Notes: generated by a model not told the origin, from the letters alone. Positions 16,238 to 24,613 are shown, counted from the first letter of the stretch. The stretch is DNA of 32,045 nt from an uncultured Mucilaginibacter sp. (GCA_903866915.1 CAIPPO010000013.1:1-32045), one strand, 5' to 3'. A program made the numbers and translations.

Positions 16238-16372
16238 TGCTGGTTTATAAATAAATACGAGAACAAATATTGTAAAAAATACAGTTATTCGGGCTAATTA
16301 TTTATTTGAAACAGTACAGGTGGGAGGGAATTTGCAATTTCGGAAAGATTGTGCAACAGATTAAGCTGGACA

Positions 16373-16403
16373 TAAAAAAAGCCGGGTTTTTGGCCCGGCT
16401 TTC
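16373..16403 (-). terminator. Intrinsic terminator downstream of the 260-aa lipoprotein gene
   Basis: AGCCGGG (16380-16386) pairs with CCCGGCT (16394-16400). On the minus strand the stem is followed by TTTTTTT. It lies 20 bp after the lipoprotein stop and isolates galK from that gene. Confidence 0.85.
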
Positions 16404-16423
16404 GTAAGTTAATACAAATATTT

Positions 16424-17206
16424 TTATCTCCTGACCTTAAAACCGGTATGCAGGTCAATCGTATAACTGTTGCCGTTGATGGTTAATGCTGCGGTTCCGT
16501 CGCTGTTAAATACTAAACTGCCTGTGTAAGTAAAGGTGCCTTTTGGTACAGTTACCGAAATGTTGATAGTTGCGGTACCGCCAGTGATTCTTCTGCCAGG
16601 TTTTGAAAGTGTTAAATTGGTAACTACGATATCAACAGATTTGCTACCGGTAGCCTTGTTGCCAACTTTAGAAGTAAATGCACCTGAACGTTTGTATTCG
16701 CCGTTTATCAGGAAATGGGTGCTATCAGGTTCAAGATCACCGATAGTTACGTTAGCAGTGCCCGAATCTGAGCTGGCAACGTTAGGGCCTGAATAGTTTC
16801 CGCTAAAGGTTAACCTGTTGATGATATTGTCAGGTTTTGAGCTAACATTACAGTTTAAAGTATGCGAGTACTTTCTGAAATAGCTCCAGGTAACTGAATC
16901 GGCTGTACCCTGGTTAGTTGAACTGTCGGAAACGGTTGTGCCGCATTCTTGTTTCACCGGCGTATTAGTACCGGCTGCATTAATGGTTAAGGCCGGGTTT
17001 ACGGAAGCAACACCAGCTGCATTCGACGAAATGTCGTCAGTTACAGATGTGAGGCCATTTGAATTTGAAGCCAGAGAGCCTGCCGCTAAGTCGGCCGCCT
17101 GGTCGGTTGTTACCACACTTGAAGCTGTGGTGCTGCTGTCTTTTTTACACGCGTATACGCCTACTAGCAAGAGTACCGCAATCATAGATAGTTTAAATGT
17201 TTTCAT
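16424..17206 (-). CDS. Hypothetical lipoprotein, 260 aa
   Basis: The N-terminus MKTFKLSMIAVLLLVGVYAC is a lipoprotein signal with Cys20 as the lipidation site; KKDSS follows. The next 60 or so residues are rich in Ser, Thr, Ala and Asn and look disordered. The rest (about 85-260) alternates Thr/Ser/Val/Gly patterns typical of a beta-rich domain, with two cysteines (about 88 and 118) that could form a disulfide. No family is recognised. It is monocistronic: a terminator follows directly, and a 7+1+7 palindrome lies 34 bp upstream of the start. Location in the outer membrane or periplasm is inferred from the signal only. Confidence 0.8.
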   Translation of the reverse strand: MKTFKLSMIAVLLLVGVYACKKDSSTTASSVVTTDQAADLAAGSLASNSNGLTSVTDDISSNAAGVASVNPALTINAAGTNTPVKQECGTTVSDSSTNQGTADSVTWSYFRKYSHTLNCNVSSKPDNIINRLTFSGNYSGPNVASSDSGTANVTIGDLEPDSTHFLINGEYKRSGAFTSKVGNKATGSKSVDIVVTNLTLSKPGRRITGGTATINISVTVPKGTFTYTGSLVFNSDGTAALTINGNSYTIDLHTGFKVRR

Positions 17207-17240
17207 TTTTTAAAAGGGTTTTAATTTTTTTGTTGTTTTT

Positions 17241-17255
17241 ATGACCTGAGGTCAT
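17241..17255. promoter_or_regulatory. Perfect palindrome ATGACCTGAGGTCAT upstream of the lipoprotein gene
   Basis: ATGACCT and AGGTCAT are exact reverse complements around a single central G, 34 bp upstream of the ATG at 17206. The odd-length dyad could be an operator or an mRNA hairpin in the 5' leader. No -7 box is convincing nearby. Confidence 0.4.
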
Positions 17256-17936
17256 CTAAAAGGTTTAATATCAAATTGTTGAAATTTTATAAAGTGTTAG
17301 TTTTGAGCTAAATTATTTGTCTATTTAAATCAGTTTTCATAGTAGCATTTCTCCCCGTTAAAGAATTTAATCAAAACAGTAAAAAAGCAAAACGAGCTAC
17401 TGGAGGCTTTTACGGGTTTGGGAATAGAAAAGTTAGTGCAGAATTGATCCAGACCACAGGAATTTCTATGTTTTTGAAAGTTTAAACTGTTAATAACCAA
17501 TTTACTGCGTTGATAGTAGCAGCCGTTTGGTTAGGTGCAAACGGTAAGTTTTATTCAAAAATTTCTATTTGTAGTATATTTCTGAAATAAATAAAATGGA
17601 TTGTTTTCATTTGTCGACTAAAAAGTAGTTCCGACAAATTTATTTCCTTAAATAATTTACTGTTTTAAAAGTGCTGTAAAAACAGTAATTATAATTTTTG
17701 AGGGAAAGTCGGAACCCGGAAATTAAGGCATTTTTTCCGCATAAAGTATTGATTTATTGGCGTTTGTCGAATAATTTCCTGCGGCGGAAATTTAATTAGC
17801 ATTCAAATTAAAGCCCCGGAAATAAGTCTTGTATTGGTAATCGGGGAGTAGAAGTGACTAAAATCATAGTAATTGAATGATGCTTTTACTTTTTTATTTG
17901 AAAAAAGCATTAAATTAGACTTCAAAACCCTAAACA
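17256..17936. other. 680-bp AT-rich gene-free region with inverted repeats
   Basis: No gene is seen on either strand. It holds a perfect 10-bp inverted repeat TTACTGTTTT / AAAACAGTAA (17657-17666, 17679-17688), a third copy of AAAACAGTAA at 17373-17382, a 7-bp inverted pair AATTTCC / GGAAATT (17773-17779, 17786-17792), and several CCGGAAAT motifs (17716, 17816). It must contain the promoters of the divergent lipoprotein and DUF6526-like genes, though neither has a clear TAnnTTTG box. Confidence 0.6.
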
Positions 17937-18374
17937 ATGAAAAAAAAGCAAAATTATTCCAATCACGTTCGTATTGTACCTGGTTATCATATTGTTTTGA
18001 GTTCGCTCCTGATAATAGGTACTTTGATTGCTGCTGTAAACGCCCTTAGGCACCCGCCCAATGCCGGCGGTTTTGTTAGCGCGATATTAATAGAAGATGC
18101 ATTTGCCTGCGGCCTGTTATTGTTTTGGTATTCACGACAGTTTCCGCTTAAGGCGCAGGACCGGGCAATTCGTGCAGAAGAAAACCTTCGTTATTATGCT
18201 TTGACCGGTAAACTGCTGGATGATCGCCTTAATATCAGGCAAACCATTGCCCTGCGTTTTGCCCCGGACGAGGAATTTGTCGATCTGGTTGAAAAAGCAG
18301 CCCAGGATGGTATGAGTCCCGAGGATATTAAAAAGGCTATAGTTGAATGGAGAGGTGACCATCACCGGGTTTAA
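17937..18374 (+). CDS. Small membrane protein, DUF6526-like
   Basis: A 145-residue protein starting KKKQNYSNHVRIVPGYH, a motif I associate with the uncharacterised DUF6526 family of Bacteroidota. Two transmembrane helices follow (about 20-36 and 48-66), then a cytoplasmic tail with QDRAIRAEENLRYYALTG and a charged C-terminal part ending DDHHRV-like in WRGDHHRV. No enzymatic motif is seen. It is a single-gene unit: gene-free sequence on the left, and on the right a bidirectional terminator shared with the convergent lipoprotein gene. Function is unknown; the family name is from memory. Confidence 0.75.
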   Translation: MKKKQNYSNHVRIVPGYHIVLSSLLIIGTLIAAVNALRHPPNAGGFVSAILIEDAFACGLLLFWYSRQFPLKAQDRAIRAEENLRYYALTGKLLDDRLNIRQTIALRFAPDEEFVDLVEKAAQDGMSPEDIKKAIVEWRGDHHRV

Positions 18375-18400
18375 TTTGGTGAAGTCTATAGGAACACAAA

Positions 18401-18429
18401 AGCACCGGGTAAAACCCGGTGCTTTTTTT
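18401..18429. terminator. Bidirectional terminator between convergent genes
   Basis: AGCACCGGGT (18401-18410) and ACCCGGTGCT (18414-18423) form a perfect 10-bp stem, followed by T6 on the plus strand and flanked by A4 on the left, so it also works with a short U-tract for the minus-strand gene. Confidence 0.9.
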
Positions 18430-18444
18430 GTTATTTGTGTTCAG

Positions 18445-19929
18445 CTACTGGTTATTGGGCCGGCGTTTAACCGTATCAGGTTTGCTGCCGGGCGATGGAA
18501 TTTTCTTCTTTTGAATGTTTGGCAGATGCACTGGCTGCAGATTAGGCCGTAAAACCGGGTTCTGTTGCTGTTGCTGCTGCTGTTGGTTTGGGTTTTGCCC
18601 TGCATTAGGATTAGTTTTGGGCTCACGTTGTTGCGGAACTGGTTGTGGCTGTGCAGGTGGCGAAAAATTCTTAGCCGGAGCTTGGTTATTTGGGTTTACA
18701 GGTTGAGATGACTGCCCGTTATTGTATTTTGTGCCAGGGTCTGTAGCGGGCTGTCTTTGTCCCTTGTTGTCATTTTGCTTCTGGTTGTCACTGTTATTGG
18801 GTGTATTACCGGGGCGCCTGTCTTGCCCATTGTTACCAGAAGCAGGTTGTTTTAAGTTATTGTCGGGCTGTCCTGGTCGTTGTTGATTTTGGTCGGGATG
18901 ATCGGGGTGGTTTTGATTGTTGCCATTATTGGTGTTTTTATCCGGCTGCTGTCCCTGTCCCGACGTGCCGTTCCATTGCCTTCTGTTAAATTGGCTATTA
19001 GTCCCATTATTGTCAGCTGGTTGGCGCTGCATGTTGGGGTTGCCTTTGAAGCTATCGTATTTTTTTGGAGAGGGTTGGCCATTTGTTGCCTGCCCATCGC
19101 GATTGATAAACGGACGATAAACTTTTATTTGGTTGTTAATTATAATCGTGGCTCCCGGTCTCCTATTTTCAATGATCCCCAAAGTTGGAATAGGAACGTT
19201 GGTAAACCTTTCAATATCGATCAGTTTCGGTCCCCGATTGTATTCGGTAAAACCATTTGCGCCATTGTAAATAGTACCCCTGTTATAATTGCTGCCATTA
19301 TTTATCGGCCTTATATTTTTGATGATCTGATTATCAAAAACAATAAAATCAGCTATGTTTCCTCTGGTAAACTGCTGGCCCGGGACAACATTCCATAACC
19401 TGGCTTGCGGTCGCCAAAATCCCTGCCGAGCCTCTTCCAAACCTACCCGGGGTGGTATAGGTGCCCAGCAATAATAGTCGCCTGTGCTGCCCCAGGTTAC
19501 CCATGCTGGCGCCCACTCATCTCCCGGAGCCCATACCCAGCCATAATTATCGTCAAAAAACCAGCGTCCGTAGTGGAAAGTTGCCCAGCCCCATTCGTAA
19601 TTGGATGCCCAGGTCCAACCAAAATCACTGTAAACCCACGATCCGTTGCTAACATAAGGTTTAAAATCGTCATCTACCGCCGGTACCCACACGTAGCCGT
19701 AGTCGGGGTAGTCAACCCAGGTACCATAGGGACTAAGTTCATCATAAAATAGCTGTGTAGTTTTGGGTGAGTTATCAAAATTATCCGGCGCGTCATTTTC
19801 AAGAGGGCGGTCTTCACGGTGGTCATCGCGGTGATCGTAATTTCCTGCCGGTACTTGCTGGAATACGATGGGTGTGCAGGCATTCAAAAATGCGGCAGCT
19901 GAAAATATAAATAAGAAAAGTTTTTTCAT
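18445..19929 (-). CDS. W/Y-rich lipoprotein (DUF6600-like) with long Q/N/P-rich tail
   Basis: MKKLFLFIFSAAAFLNAC is a lipoprotein signal with Cys18. Residues about 60-175 form aromatic repeats: LSPYGTWVDYPDYGYVW, GSWVYSDFGWTWAS, WGWATFHYGRWFFDD, YGWVWAPGDEWAPAWVTWG and DYYCWAPIPPR. These resemble DUF6600/YXWXGXW-type repeats common in Bacteroidota envelope proteins. From about residue 290 to the end the protein is low complexity (Gln, Asn, Pro, Lys), including an uninterrupted run of eight or more Gln, and is probably disordered; it could cross the periplasm or bind polymers (inference). Length is 494. A near-consensus promoter lies about 100 bp upstream and a terminator follows. Family function is unknown. 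Confidence 0.8.
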   Translation of the reverse strand: MKKLFLFIFSAAAFLNACTPIVFQQVPAGNYDHRDDHREDRPLENDAPDNFDNSPKTTQLFYDELSPYGTWVDYPDYGYVWVPAVDDDFKPYVSNGSWVYSDFGWTWASNYEWGWATFHYGRWFFDDNYGWVWAPGDEWAPAWVTWGSTGDYYCWAPIPPRVGLEEARQGFWRPQARLWNVVPGQQFTRGNIADFIVFDNQIIKNIRPINNGSNYNRGTIYNGANGFTEYNRGPKLIDIERFTNVPIPTLGIIENRRPGATIIINNQIKVYRPFINRDGQATNGQPSPKKYDSFKGNPNMQRQPADNNGTNSQFNRRQWNGTSGQGQQPDKNTNNGNNQNHPDHPDQNQQRPGQPDNNLKQPASGNNGQDRRPGNTPNNSDNQKQNDNKGQRQPATDPGTKYNNGQSSQPVNPNNQAPAKNFSPPAQPQPVPQQREPKTNPNAGQNPNQQQQQQQQNPVLRPNLQPVHLPNIQKKKIPSPGSKPDTVKRRPNNQ

Positions 19930-20011
19930 TAATAAATTGTGATTACTCCTTTAGGGCAATGAAAGGTTTAAATGCTGAAATTTACTTCCGGAAGCGCAAA
20001 ACAACTCAAAC

Positions 20012-20059
20012 TTGTAACGCACCTGTTACAAATATAAACTTAAGTATCCTAAGGAGCAA
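20012..20059 (-). promoter_or_regulatory. Promoter with overlapping palindrome, upstream of the W-rich lipoprotein gene
   Basis: On the minus strand TTG (20057-20059), a 20-bp spacer and TATATTTG (20029-20036) match the Bacteroidota promoter well. The predicted start is near 20022. The 20-bp dyad TTGTAACGCACCTGTTACAA (20012-20031; 7-bp arms, 6-bp centre) overlaps the end of the -7 box and the start site, the right position for a repressor operator. Confidence 0.65.
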
Positions 20060-20101
20060 GAGCGCAGGTAATGCACTTGCGAATTTTTTATGTATTGAAT
20101 T

Positions 20102-22843
20102 TTACTGGACCTGGTAATGGTAAACGCTCCAGCCAATATTTCCATCTTTATCAATACCTTGAATAATTGCCCTATACGGCCCTGTGCCATCAGCGTTATA
20201 AAACTCAAAATTTGCGATGCCATTTTTGTCTGTTATTACATTCGGACTCCAGTAAATAGTGCTTCTGTAATCGATCAAATTAGCTGCTTTTGCCGGATCT
20301 TCATATTTTGGAGAATAAAATAAGCGCGTTGCCGTATATCCAATTGGCGAAAATTCGACTTCGTAGGTTTTTGGCAGCATATTAAAAAGTTCGTCTTTGC
20401 TAATCTTAACACCTTTAGGCATTTTCTTTAAATTAACTTCAATTACGCCTTTGGTGTTTGTTCCTTTATTGATACCGCTAAAGCCGTCGGTATTAAATAT
20501 TTCAACCGATTCAATATTATTGCCATCCAGGTTATTTAAATAGCTTAAATCCACGGCCATGCCATTTACATAAATAGCCATTGGCGTCCGTGTCGAACTC
20601 GAAGAGTTATAATCGCGTGTCAGGTAGAAATTACCGTTGTCAAAAGTGACCCCTATAGCTTCTGCAGCCAAACATTGCACCATAACCGGGCAACCAGCAA
20701 ATTTATCACCCGATACGCTATGGTCAGATACTAGTGAAAGGCCCTGCAGGGTAGGAAAGTCCTCGTGACTTACTTTTGGTGGCGCGGTTTTTTCCCTGAT
20801 TACTACCTCATTCAATACGTGAGGCTTGTTTAAAGCATTTTGTTGTTTGATGCTGTTTTGCAGATAGGGCCGCAAAGCGCTATCAATATTTGCAATTGTA
20901 CCGGCGGGGTTTATAAATTGTGAGCCCGGTGGCTGCACCAACGGATCAACTTTAAGCACCAGGTTACTGCTGTTAGGATTATCGCGTGCCGTGATTTTAA
21001 CCTTTGAAGAATCGGAGATCAATACATTACTGATCCTGAAATTTCCGTTTACATCAGTAATGGTTTGTGTTGAAAATGCCTTGTCAGGAATAAACAGCCT
21101 GATGCTACCTTTTGACACCGGTATCCCCGTATTGGTACGGAGCGATCCGGTAAGGTCAATGCCGGTTTCGGGGAAAAAGCCTAATTGGGGGCTTTTATCC
21201 GCAATTATGTTTTTGTAAGAAAAACGACGATAGCCCTGGGTAAGCATCAGTATATCCAGGTTTGCAACAGCATTCTGATCGGTATGATTAAAGTAGTAAT
21301 TAGGTTTTTCAACAAATCCTCTCAGGTCTGAGGTAAGCAATAAATGACTAAGTATAGTTGTTTCGTCGTCTTCATCATAGGGTACCAAAGCCTCGTCAAC
21401 AACCGATACTGAAAAATTTCCTTCTGCCGGAATTGCGCCGTTTTTGGCGGTCAGCTGCATCTTAACCTTTGTTTTCCGGGCGTATGTTGATTTGTCGGAG
21501 CTTAGGTTCAGATTCATTAAATCATTGTGCCTGATGAAAGCTAAACGCTCGCTCAAAGGCGTCCCTTTTACAGAAAATAAGGTAACCTGCAGCAGCCCGG
21601 TCGGAAATTTATTTTTGGGGATATTTGCAGAATATACCGCATTGTGCAAAACGGTTTGCGCGGCGTAACAAATAATACCATAGCTTTGAGCGATAACATA
21701 AAATGATTTATTTTGATACTTATTGAAGTAAGGCTCATTGGCCGCAATTTTCAGGGAGAGTGTATCCGGATTACTGTTGTTTAGCGACAAATTAATGCCC
21801 TCATCACGTGGTGTCGGAAGGTCGATACTAGTTTGTGTACCATCTGCAAATTTGAAATTAGCCTTATAGGTTTTACCTGCTTCCGGGAGCAATGCAAATA
21901 CCCCCATTCCAAGATGCTGCGATTTGAAATCGGCCATTACAGCACCCGTGTTATCTGTTATCGTCCCTTGTGTTTCGATACCGAAACCGTCGGGCTTAAG
22001 GGCCTTAAATGCCACCCGCGAACGAACTCCGTTGATCAGGTAACCACCCTCCGGAAATAGTTGAACATCAATGCCCGGCGGGGTGGTCTCAACAACGAAA
22101 GTTTTTGTGACTATCTTTTTGTCTTCAATTTCAATATCGGTAGCTATGCGGGCGGCGGTAATTTCAGCTGGTTTTTCGGTAACAAAATCAATCGTCAACC
22201 TGCCGGAAGCATCTGTTTCACCTTTCCCCCTGCTGAGCACGTCATCATCGCTGGTAACCTTCCAGCTAACTTTTTTATTGGCATAGGGGATGCCATTCTG
22301 ATCCTTATAGATCACATTAGCATTGATTTTAGCTGATTTTTCAGTTATTGCATTATTGAAGGTGATCTTTGGCAGTACAACACCGCTCTGCATGGTACCA
22401 ACACTAATTGTACGGTTAAAGAAATACGCCTCATCAAAATTCCGCATCCAGCGGGTATAGGCTCGTACATGGTAATAACCATGTTTAAAAATGGTTGGCA
22501 ATAATGGCAAAAAGCTGTTTGCCACCCCGTTTACCAATTGCAATTTTAATTCTGCTGCAAAAACGTGGTCATCACTAATAAAATCTACATAAACAATTTT
22601 GCTTAAAGCTGATGGTATATGCAGATCGGTAGTGACATAGGCTTTTAACCAAATAGTGTCATTTAGCGCGTAATAGGGTTTATCAAAATGCAGGAAGACC
22701 TTTTCGAAAGGATGACCTGTAGTATACCTCTGGGTTTTGTCTATAATCGTCGGTAAACCTATACTATCGCGTTGCGCAAATGCAGTTAATTGATTCAGTA
22801 ATAAGAATAAAGGAACTATAAATAAAAATTTTCTTAGATTCAT
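20102..22843 (-). CDS. Secreted MG2/carboxypeptidase-regulatory/TonB-plug domain protein without a barrel
   Basis: 913 residues with a signal peptide (MNLRKFLFIVPLFLLLNQL, cleavage near AFA-Q24). After it, HPFEKVFLHFDKPYYALNDT begins an MG2-like macroglobulin domain, and further beta-sandwich units follow, such as KVSWKVTSDDDVLSRGKG and NLSSDKSTYARKTKVKMQL. About residue 560 starts a carboxypeptidase-regulatory-like segment (TGSLRTNTGIPVSKGSIRLF), and at about 720-805 a TonB plug-like segment with IYVNGMAVDLSYLNNL and IESVEIFNTDGFSGI. No outer-membrane beta-barrel follows; it ends with a further sandwich strand set. Such proteins are frequent in Bacteroidota and of unknown role. The first gene of its unit; the upstream gap is shared with the divergent CHAD gene. 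Confidence 0.8.
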   Translation of the reverse strand: MNLRKFLFIVPLFLLLNQLTAFAQRDSIGLPTIIDKTQRYTTGHPFEKVFLHFDKPYYALNDTIWLKAYVTTDLHIPSALSKIVYVDFISDDHVFAAELKLQLVNGVANSFLPLLPTIFKHGYYHVRAYTRWMRNFDEAYFFNRTISVGTMQSGVVLPKITFNNAITEKSAKINANVIYKDQNGIPYANKKVSWKVTSDDDVLSRGKGETDASGRLTIDFVTEKPAEITAARIATDIEIEDKKIVTKTFVVETTPPGIDVQLFPEGGYLINGVRSRVAFKALKPDGFGIETQGTITDNTGAVMADFKSQHLGMGVFALLPEAGKTYKANFKFADGTQTSIDLPTPRDEGINLSLNNSNPDTLSLKIAANEPYFNKYQNKSFYVIAQSYGIICYAAQTVLHNAVYSANIPKNKFPTGLLQVTLFSVKGTPLSERLAFIRHNDLMNLNLSSDKSTYARKTKVKMQLTAKNGAIPAEGNFSVSVVDEALVPYDEDDETTILSHLLLTSDLRGFVEKPNYYFNHTDQNAVANLDILMLTQGYRRFSYKNIIADKSPQLGFFPETGIDLTGSLRTNTGIPVSKGSIRLFIPDKAFSTQTITDVNGNFRISNVLISDSSKVKITARDNPNSSNLVLKVDPLVQPPGSQFINPAGTIANIDSALRPYLQNSIKQQNALNKPHVLNEVVIREKTAPPKVSHEDFPTLQGLSLVSDHSVSGDKFAGCPVMVQCLAAEAIGVTFDNGNFYLTRDYNSSSSTRTPMAIYVNGMAVDLSYLNNLDGNNIESVEIFNTDGFSGINKGTNTKGVIEVNLKKMPKGVKISKDELFNMLPKTYEVEFSPIGYTATRLFYSPKYEDPAKAANLIDYRSTIYWSPNVITDKNGIANFEFYNADGTGPYRAIIQGIDKDGNIGWSVYHYQVQ

Positions 22844-23017
22844 CGATTATAATGGATTAACAGAGGCGGGTTAAATATAGCTATTTCAATGAATAGCACC
22901 GGCAGGCAGGCAATTGTTTAACATATTTTTACAATTGCATCCATTGAACATTTCTTCGCCACGCGATGTGAATCCTTTTAAAACAACGCGAAGCTTTTTT
23001 GCATTAAATGAGCAGAT

Positions 23018-23806
23018 ATGAAGAGAAAAATTGAGAAAAATTATATTAATGAGCTATGGCATTCGATGCAGGCTAATTATGAAGCATTTGTTGAGACAGG
23101 GAGTCAGGAAAATTTGCATCAATTCAGGGTCTTTGTCAAGAAGCTGCGGGCTTTTATCGTTTTATTGGACGATGCCCGTGAACAGGATAAGCTAACCCGA
23201 GCATTTAAGCCCCTAAAAAAAATATTCAGGCATGGCGGTAAAATCAGGGAAGCCTATATCAATTTGCAATTGAGTTCTCATTACGATTTGAAGAATGAAG
23301 ATTTCATTCAGCAGCAGGTTAATGAAATTGAAAAAGAAATCATCAACTTTAAGCTAAATGCAAGAAAATATCACAAGATATTAAAACAAGTGCACCAGGC
23401 TATAGAAGAAGAATTAAAGGAGACACAAAACGACAGAATTAATAATTTCTACAATAATCAGCTCGCTCAAATTGCATCAACGCTCGAAAAGCTAGAGTTT
23501 ACTGAAGTATTACACAACTGCCGCAAACAAATAAAAACCCTGGTTTATAATCGTAAAGTTGTTGGTAAGGCACTTAACGGTAATTTGAACCTTAATGCCG
23601 GTTACCTGGATCAATTGCAGGAACATATCGGAAATTGGCACGATACCGTTATCGCCATTCAGCTTTTTTCGGCACCGGCTTTTAACAGCAAGCCAGTGAT
23701 CGCTAAAATAAAAAGACAAAGTACCCGGTTAAGAAAGTCAATTAACGAATTGTCAAAAGATTTTTATGTGCGGGCAACTTTAAAAGCAGAGGTAGAGGGA
23801 CACTGA
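23018..23806 (+). CDS. CHAD domain protein
   Basis: A 262-residue alpha-helical protein. The first half has HQFRVFVKKLRAFI (His34, Arg37, Lys41, Lys42, Arg44), the conserved basic helix of CHAD domains; the second half repeats the pattern with CRKQIKTLVYNRKV and LQEHIGNWHDTVIAI, as expected from the two four-helix halves. CHAD domains bind inorganic polyphosphate through these basic surfaces in studied cases. There is no signal peptide, so it is cytoplasmic. It precedes a CYTH gene by 15 bp on the same strand, so the two are very probably an operon. An upstream ATG at 23009 is out of frame and runs into a stop. Confidence 0.9.
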   Translation: MKRKIEKNYINELWHSMQANYEAFVETGSQENLHQFRVFVKKLRAFIVLLDDAREQDKLTRAFKPLKKIFRHGGKIREAYINLQLSSHYDLKNEDFIQQQVNEIEKEIINFKLNARKYHKILKQVHQAIEEELKETQNDRINNFYNNQLAQIASTLEKLEFTEVLHNCRKQIKTLVYNRKVVGKALNGNLNLNAGYLDQLQEHIGNWHDTVIAIQLFSAPAFNSKPVIAKIKRQSTRLRKSINELSKDFYVRATLKAEVEGH

Positions 23807-23821
23807 CCAGTTTGAATTGTA

Positions 23822-24292
23822 ATGGGTATCGAAATTGAACGTAAATTTCTGGTCAACCACGAAAAATGGGAGCAAATTAATAAACCAGCAGGAACGCACT
23901 ATGCCCAGGGTTATTTACTGGCTGATAATGGGCGTTCGGTTAGAGTTCGTATTGCTGAGAAAGAAGCATGGTTAAATTTAAAATGCAAATCGACCAACCT
24001 AACGAGGGCTGAATTTGAATACGAGATACCGCTGGAAGATGGTAAAGTTATCCTAGCCGCGTTTACCAGCACAGGCACCGAAAAAATCCGCTACCGGATA
24101 CAATATGCCGGAAATACATGGGAGGTTGACGTGTTTTTGGGCCAAAACCAGGGTTTGATCGTAGCTGAGATTGAACTGGATAGCGAAGACCAGGTTTTTG
24201 AAAGTCCGGATTGGGTAGGCCGGGAGGTGACCGATGACGGACGCTATACTAATGCAGCGCTGGCAAAGGTTCCTTACAATGCCTGGTTTTAA
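23822..24292 (+). CDS. CYTH domain protein, probable triphosphatase (ThTPase/inorganic triphosphatase family)
   Basis: A 156-residue single CYTH domain. The family signature ExExK is present at once after the start (EIERKFLV: Glu4, Glu6, Lys8). Basic and acidic strand residues of the tunnel follow: RVRIAEKEAWLNLKCKS, EFEYEIPLED, TEKIRYRI, WEVDVFLGQNQGLIVAEIELDSEDQ. CYTH enzymes hydrolyse or act on triphosphates (inorganic triphosphate, thiamine triphosphate, ATP to cAMP) with divalent metals; bacterial single-domain members closest to this are mostly tripolyphosphatases. It sits 15 bp after the CHAD gene, so a shared polyphosphate/triphosphate role is plausible. An intrinsic terminator follows after 8 bp. 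Confidence 0.9.
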   Translation: MGIEIERKFLVNHEKWEQINKPAGTHYAQGYLLADNGRSVRVRIAEKEAWLNLKCKSTNLTRAEFEYEIPLEDGKVILAAFTSTGTEKIRYRIQYAGNTWEVDVFLGQNQGLIVAEIELDSEDQVFESPDWVGREVTDDGRYTNAALAKVPYNAWF

Positions 24293-24300
24293 TAGAAATT

Positions 24301-24331
24301 AAAAGTCCCGATACGCAGCAACGGGACTTTT
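24301..24331. terminator. Bidirectional terminator after the CHAD-CYTH pair
   Basis: AAAAGTCCCG (24301-24310) and CGGGACTTTT (24322-24331) form a perfect 10-bp stem with an 11-nt loop. The A/T ends make it usable in both directions, for the CYTH gene and for the convergent 70-aa gene. Confidence 0.85.
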
Positions 24332-24371
24332 AACCTGAATTGAATTTTAGAGGCCTGATTACCGCGCGGGA

Positions 24372-24584
24372 TTAACTCCAGCCAGTACCTTTTTTAGCGT
24401 TGCCTTTTTCAATGTGACCTTCGGCGCTTGCTTTGCTCATAATTGCCGATAATTTATTTCCTGCGCTATCTTTACCGGAAGCAATATACCTTCCCGATTT
24501 AATGTCAATCACCGGATCAATGATCGGAACATTTTTAGTTTTTGTTTTTACCGAATAGGCGGTAATTCCACTTTCGTTTGCCAT
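24372..24584 (-). CDS. Small hypothetical protein, 70 aa
   Basis: A 70-residue basic soluble protein. It has no signal peptide or hydrophobic helix. Visible parts are YSVKTKTKNVPIIDPVIDIK, GRYIASGKDSAGNKLSAIMS and a Lys/Gly-rich C-terminus ending KKGTGWS. The alternation suggests a small beta-sheet fold with a nucleic-acid-binding-like charge, but no family is recognised. A possible -7 box TACTTTTG is at 24614-24621 on the minus strand, without a good -33 TTG. A bidirectional terminator lies downstream, so it is likely a stand-alone gene. Confidence 0.65.
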   Translation of the reverse strand: MANESGITAYSVKTKTKNVPIIDPVIDIKSGRYIASGKDSAGNKLSAIMSKASAEGHIEKGNAKKGTGWS

Positions 24585-24613
24585 GATAAGTTCGTTTTAA
24601 TTTAAGGTAAACT

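Noticed and set aside
18880..19398. 172-codon frame on the plus strand, partly hydrophobic
   Set aside because: It is antisense to the W-rich lipoprotein gene; its composition is explained by the complement of the Asn/Gln-rich region.
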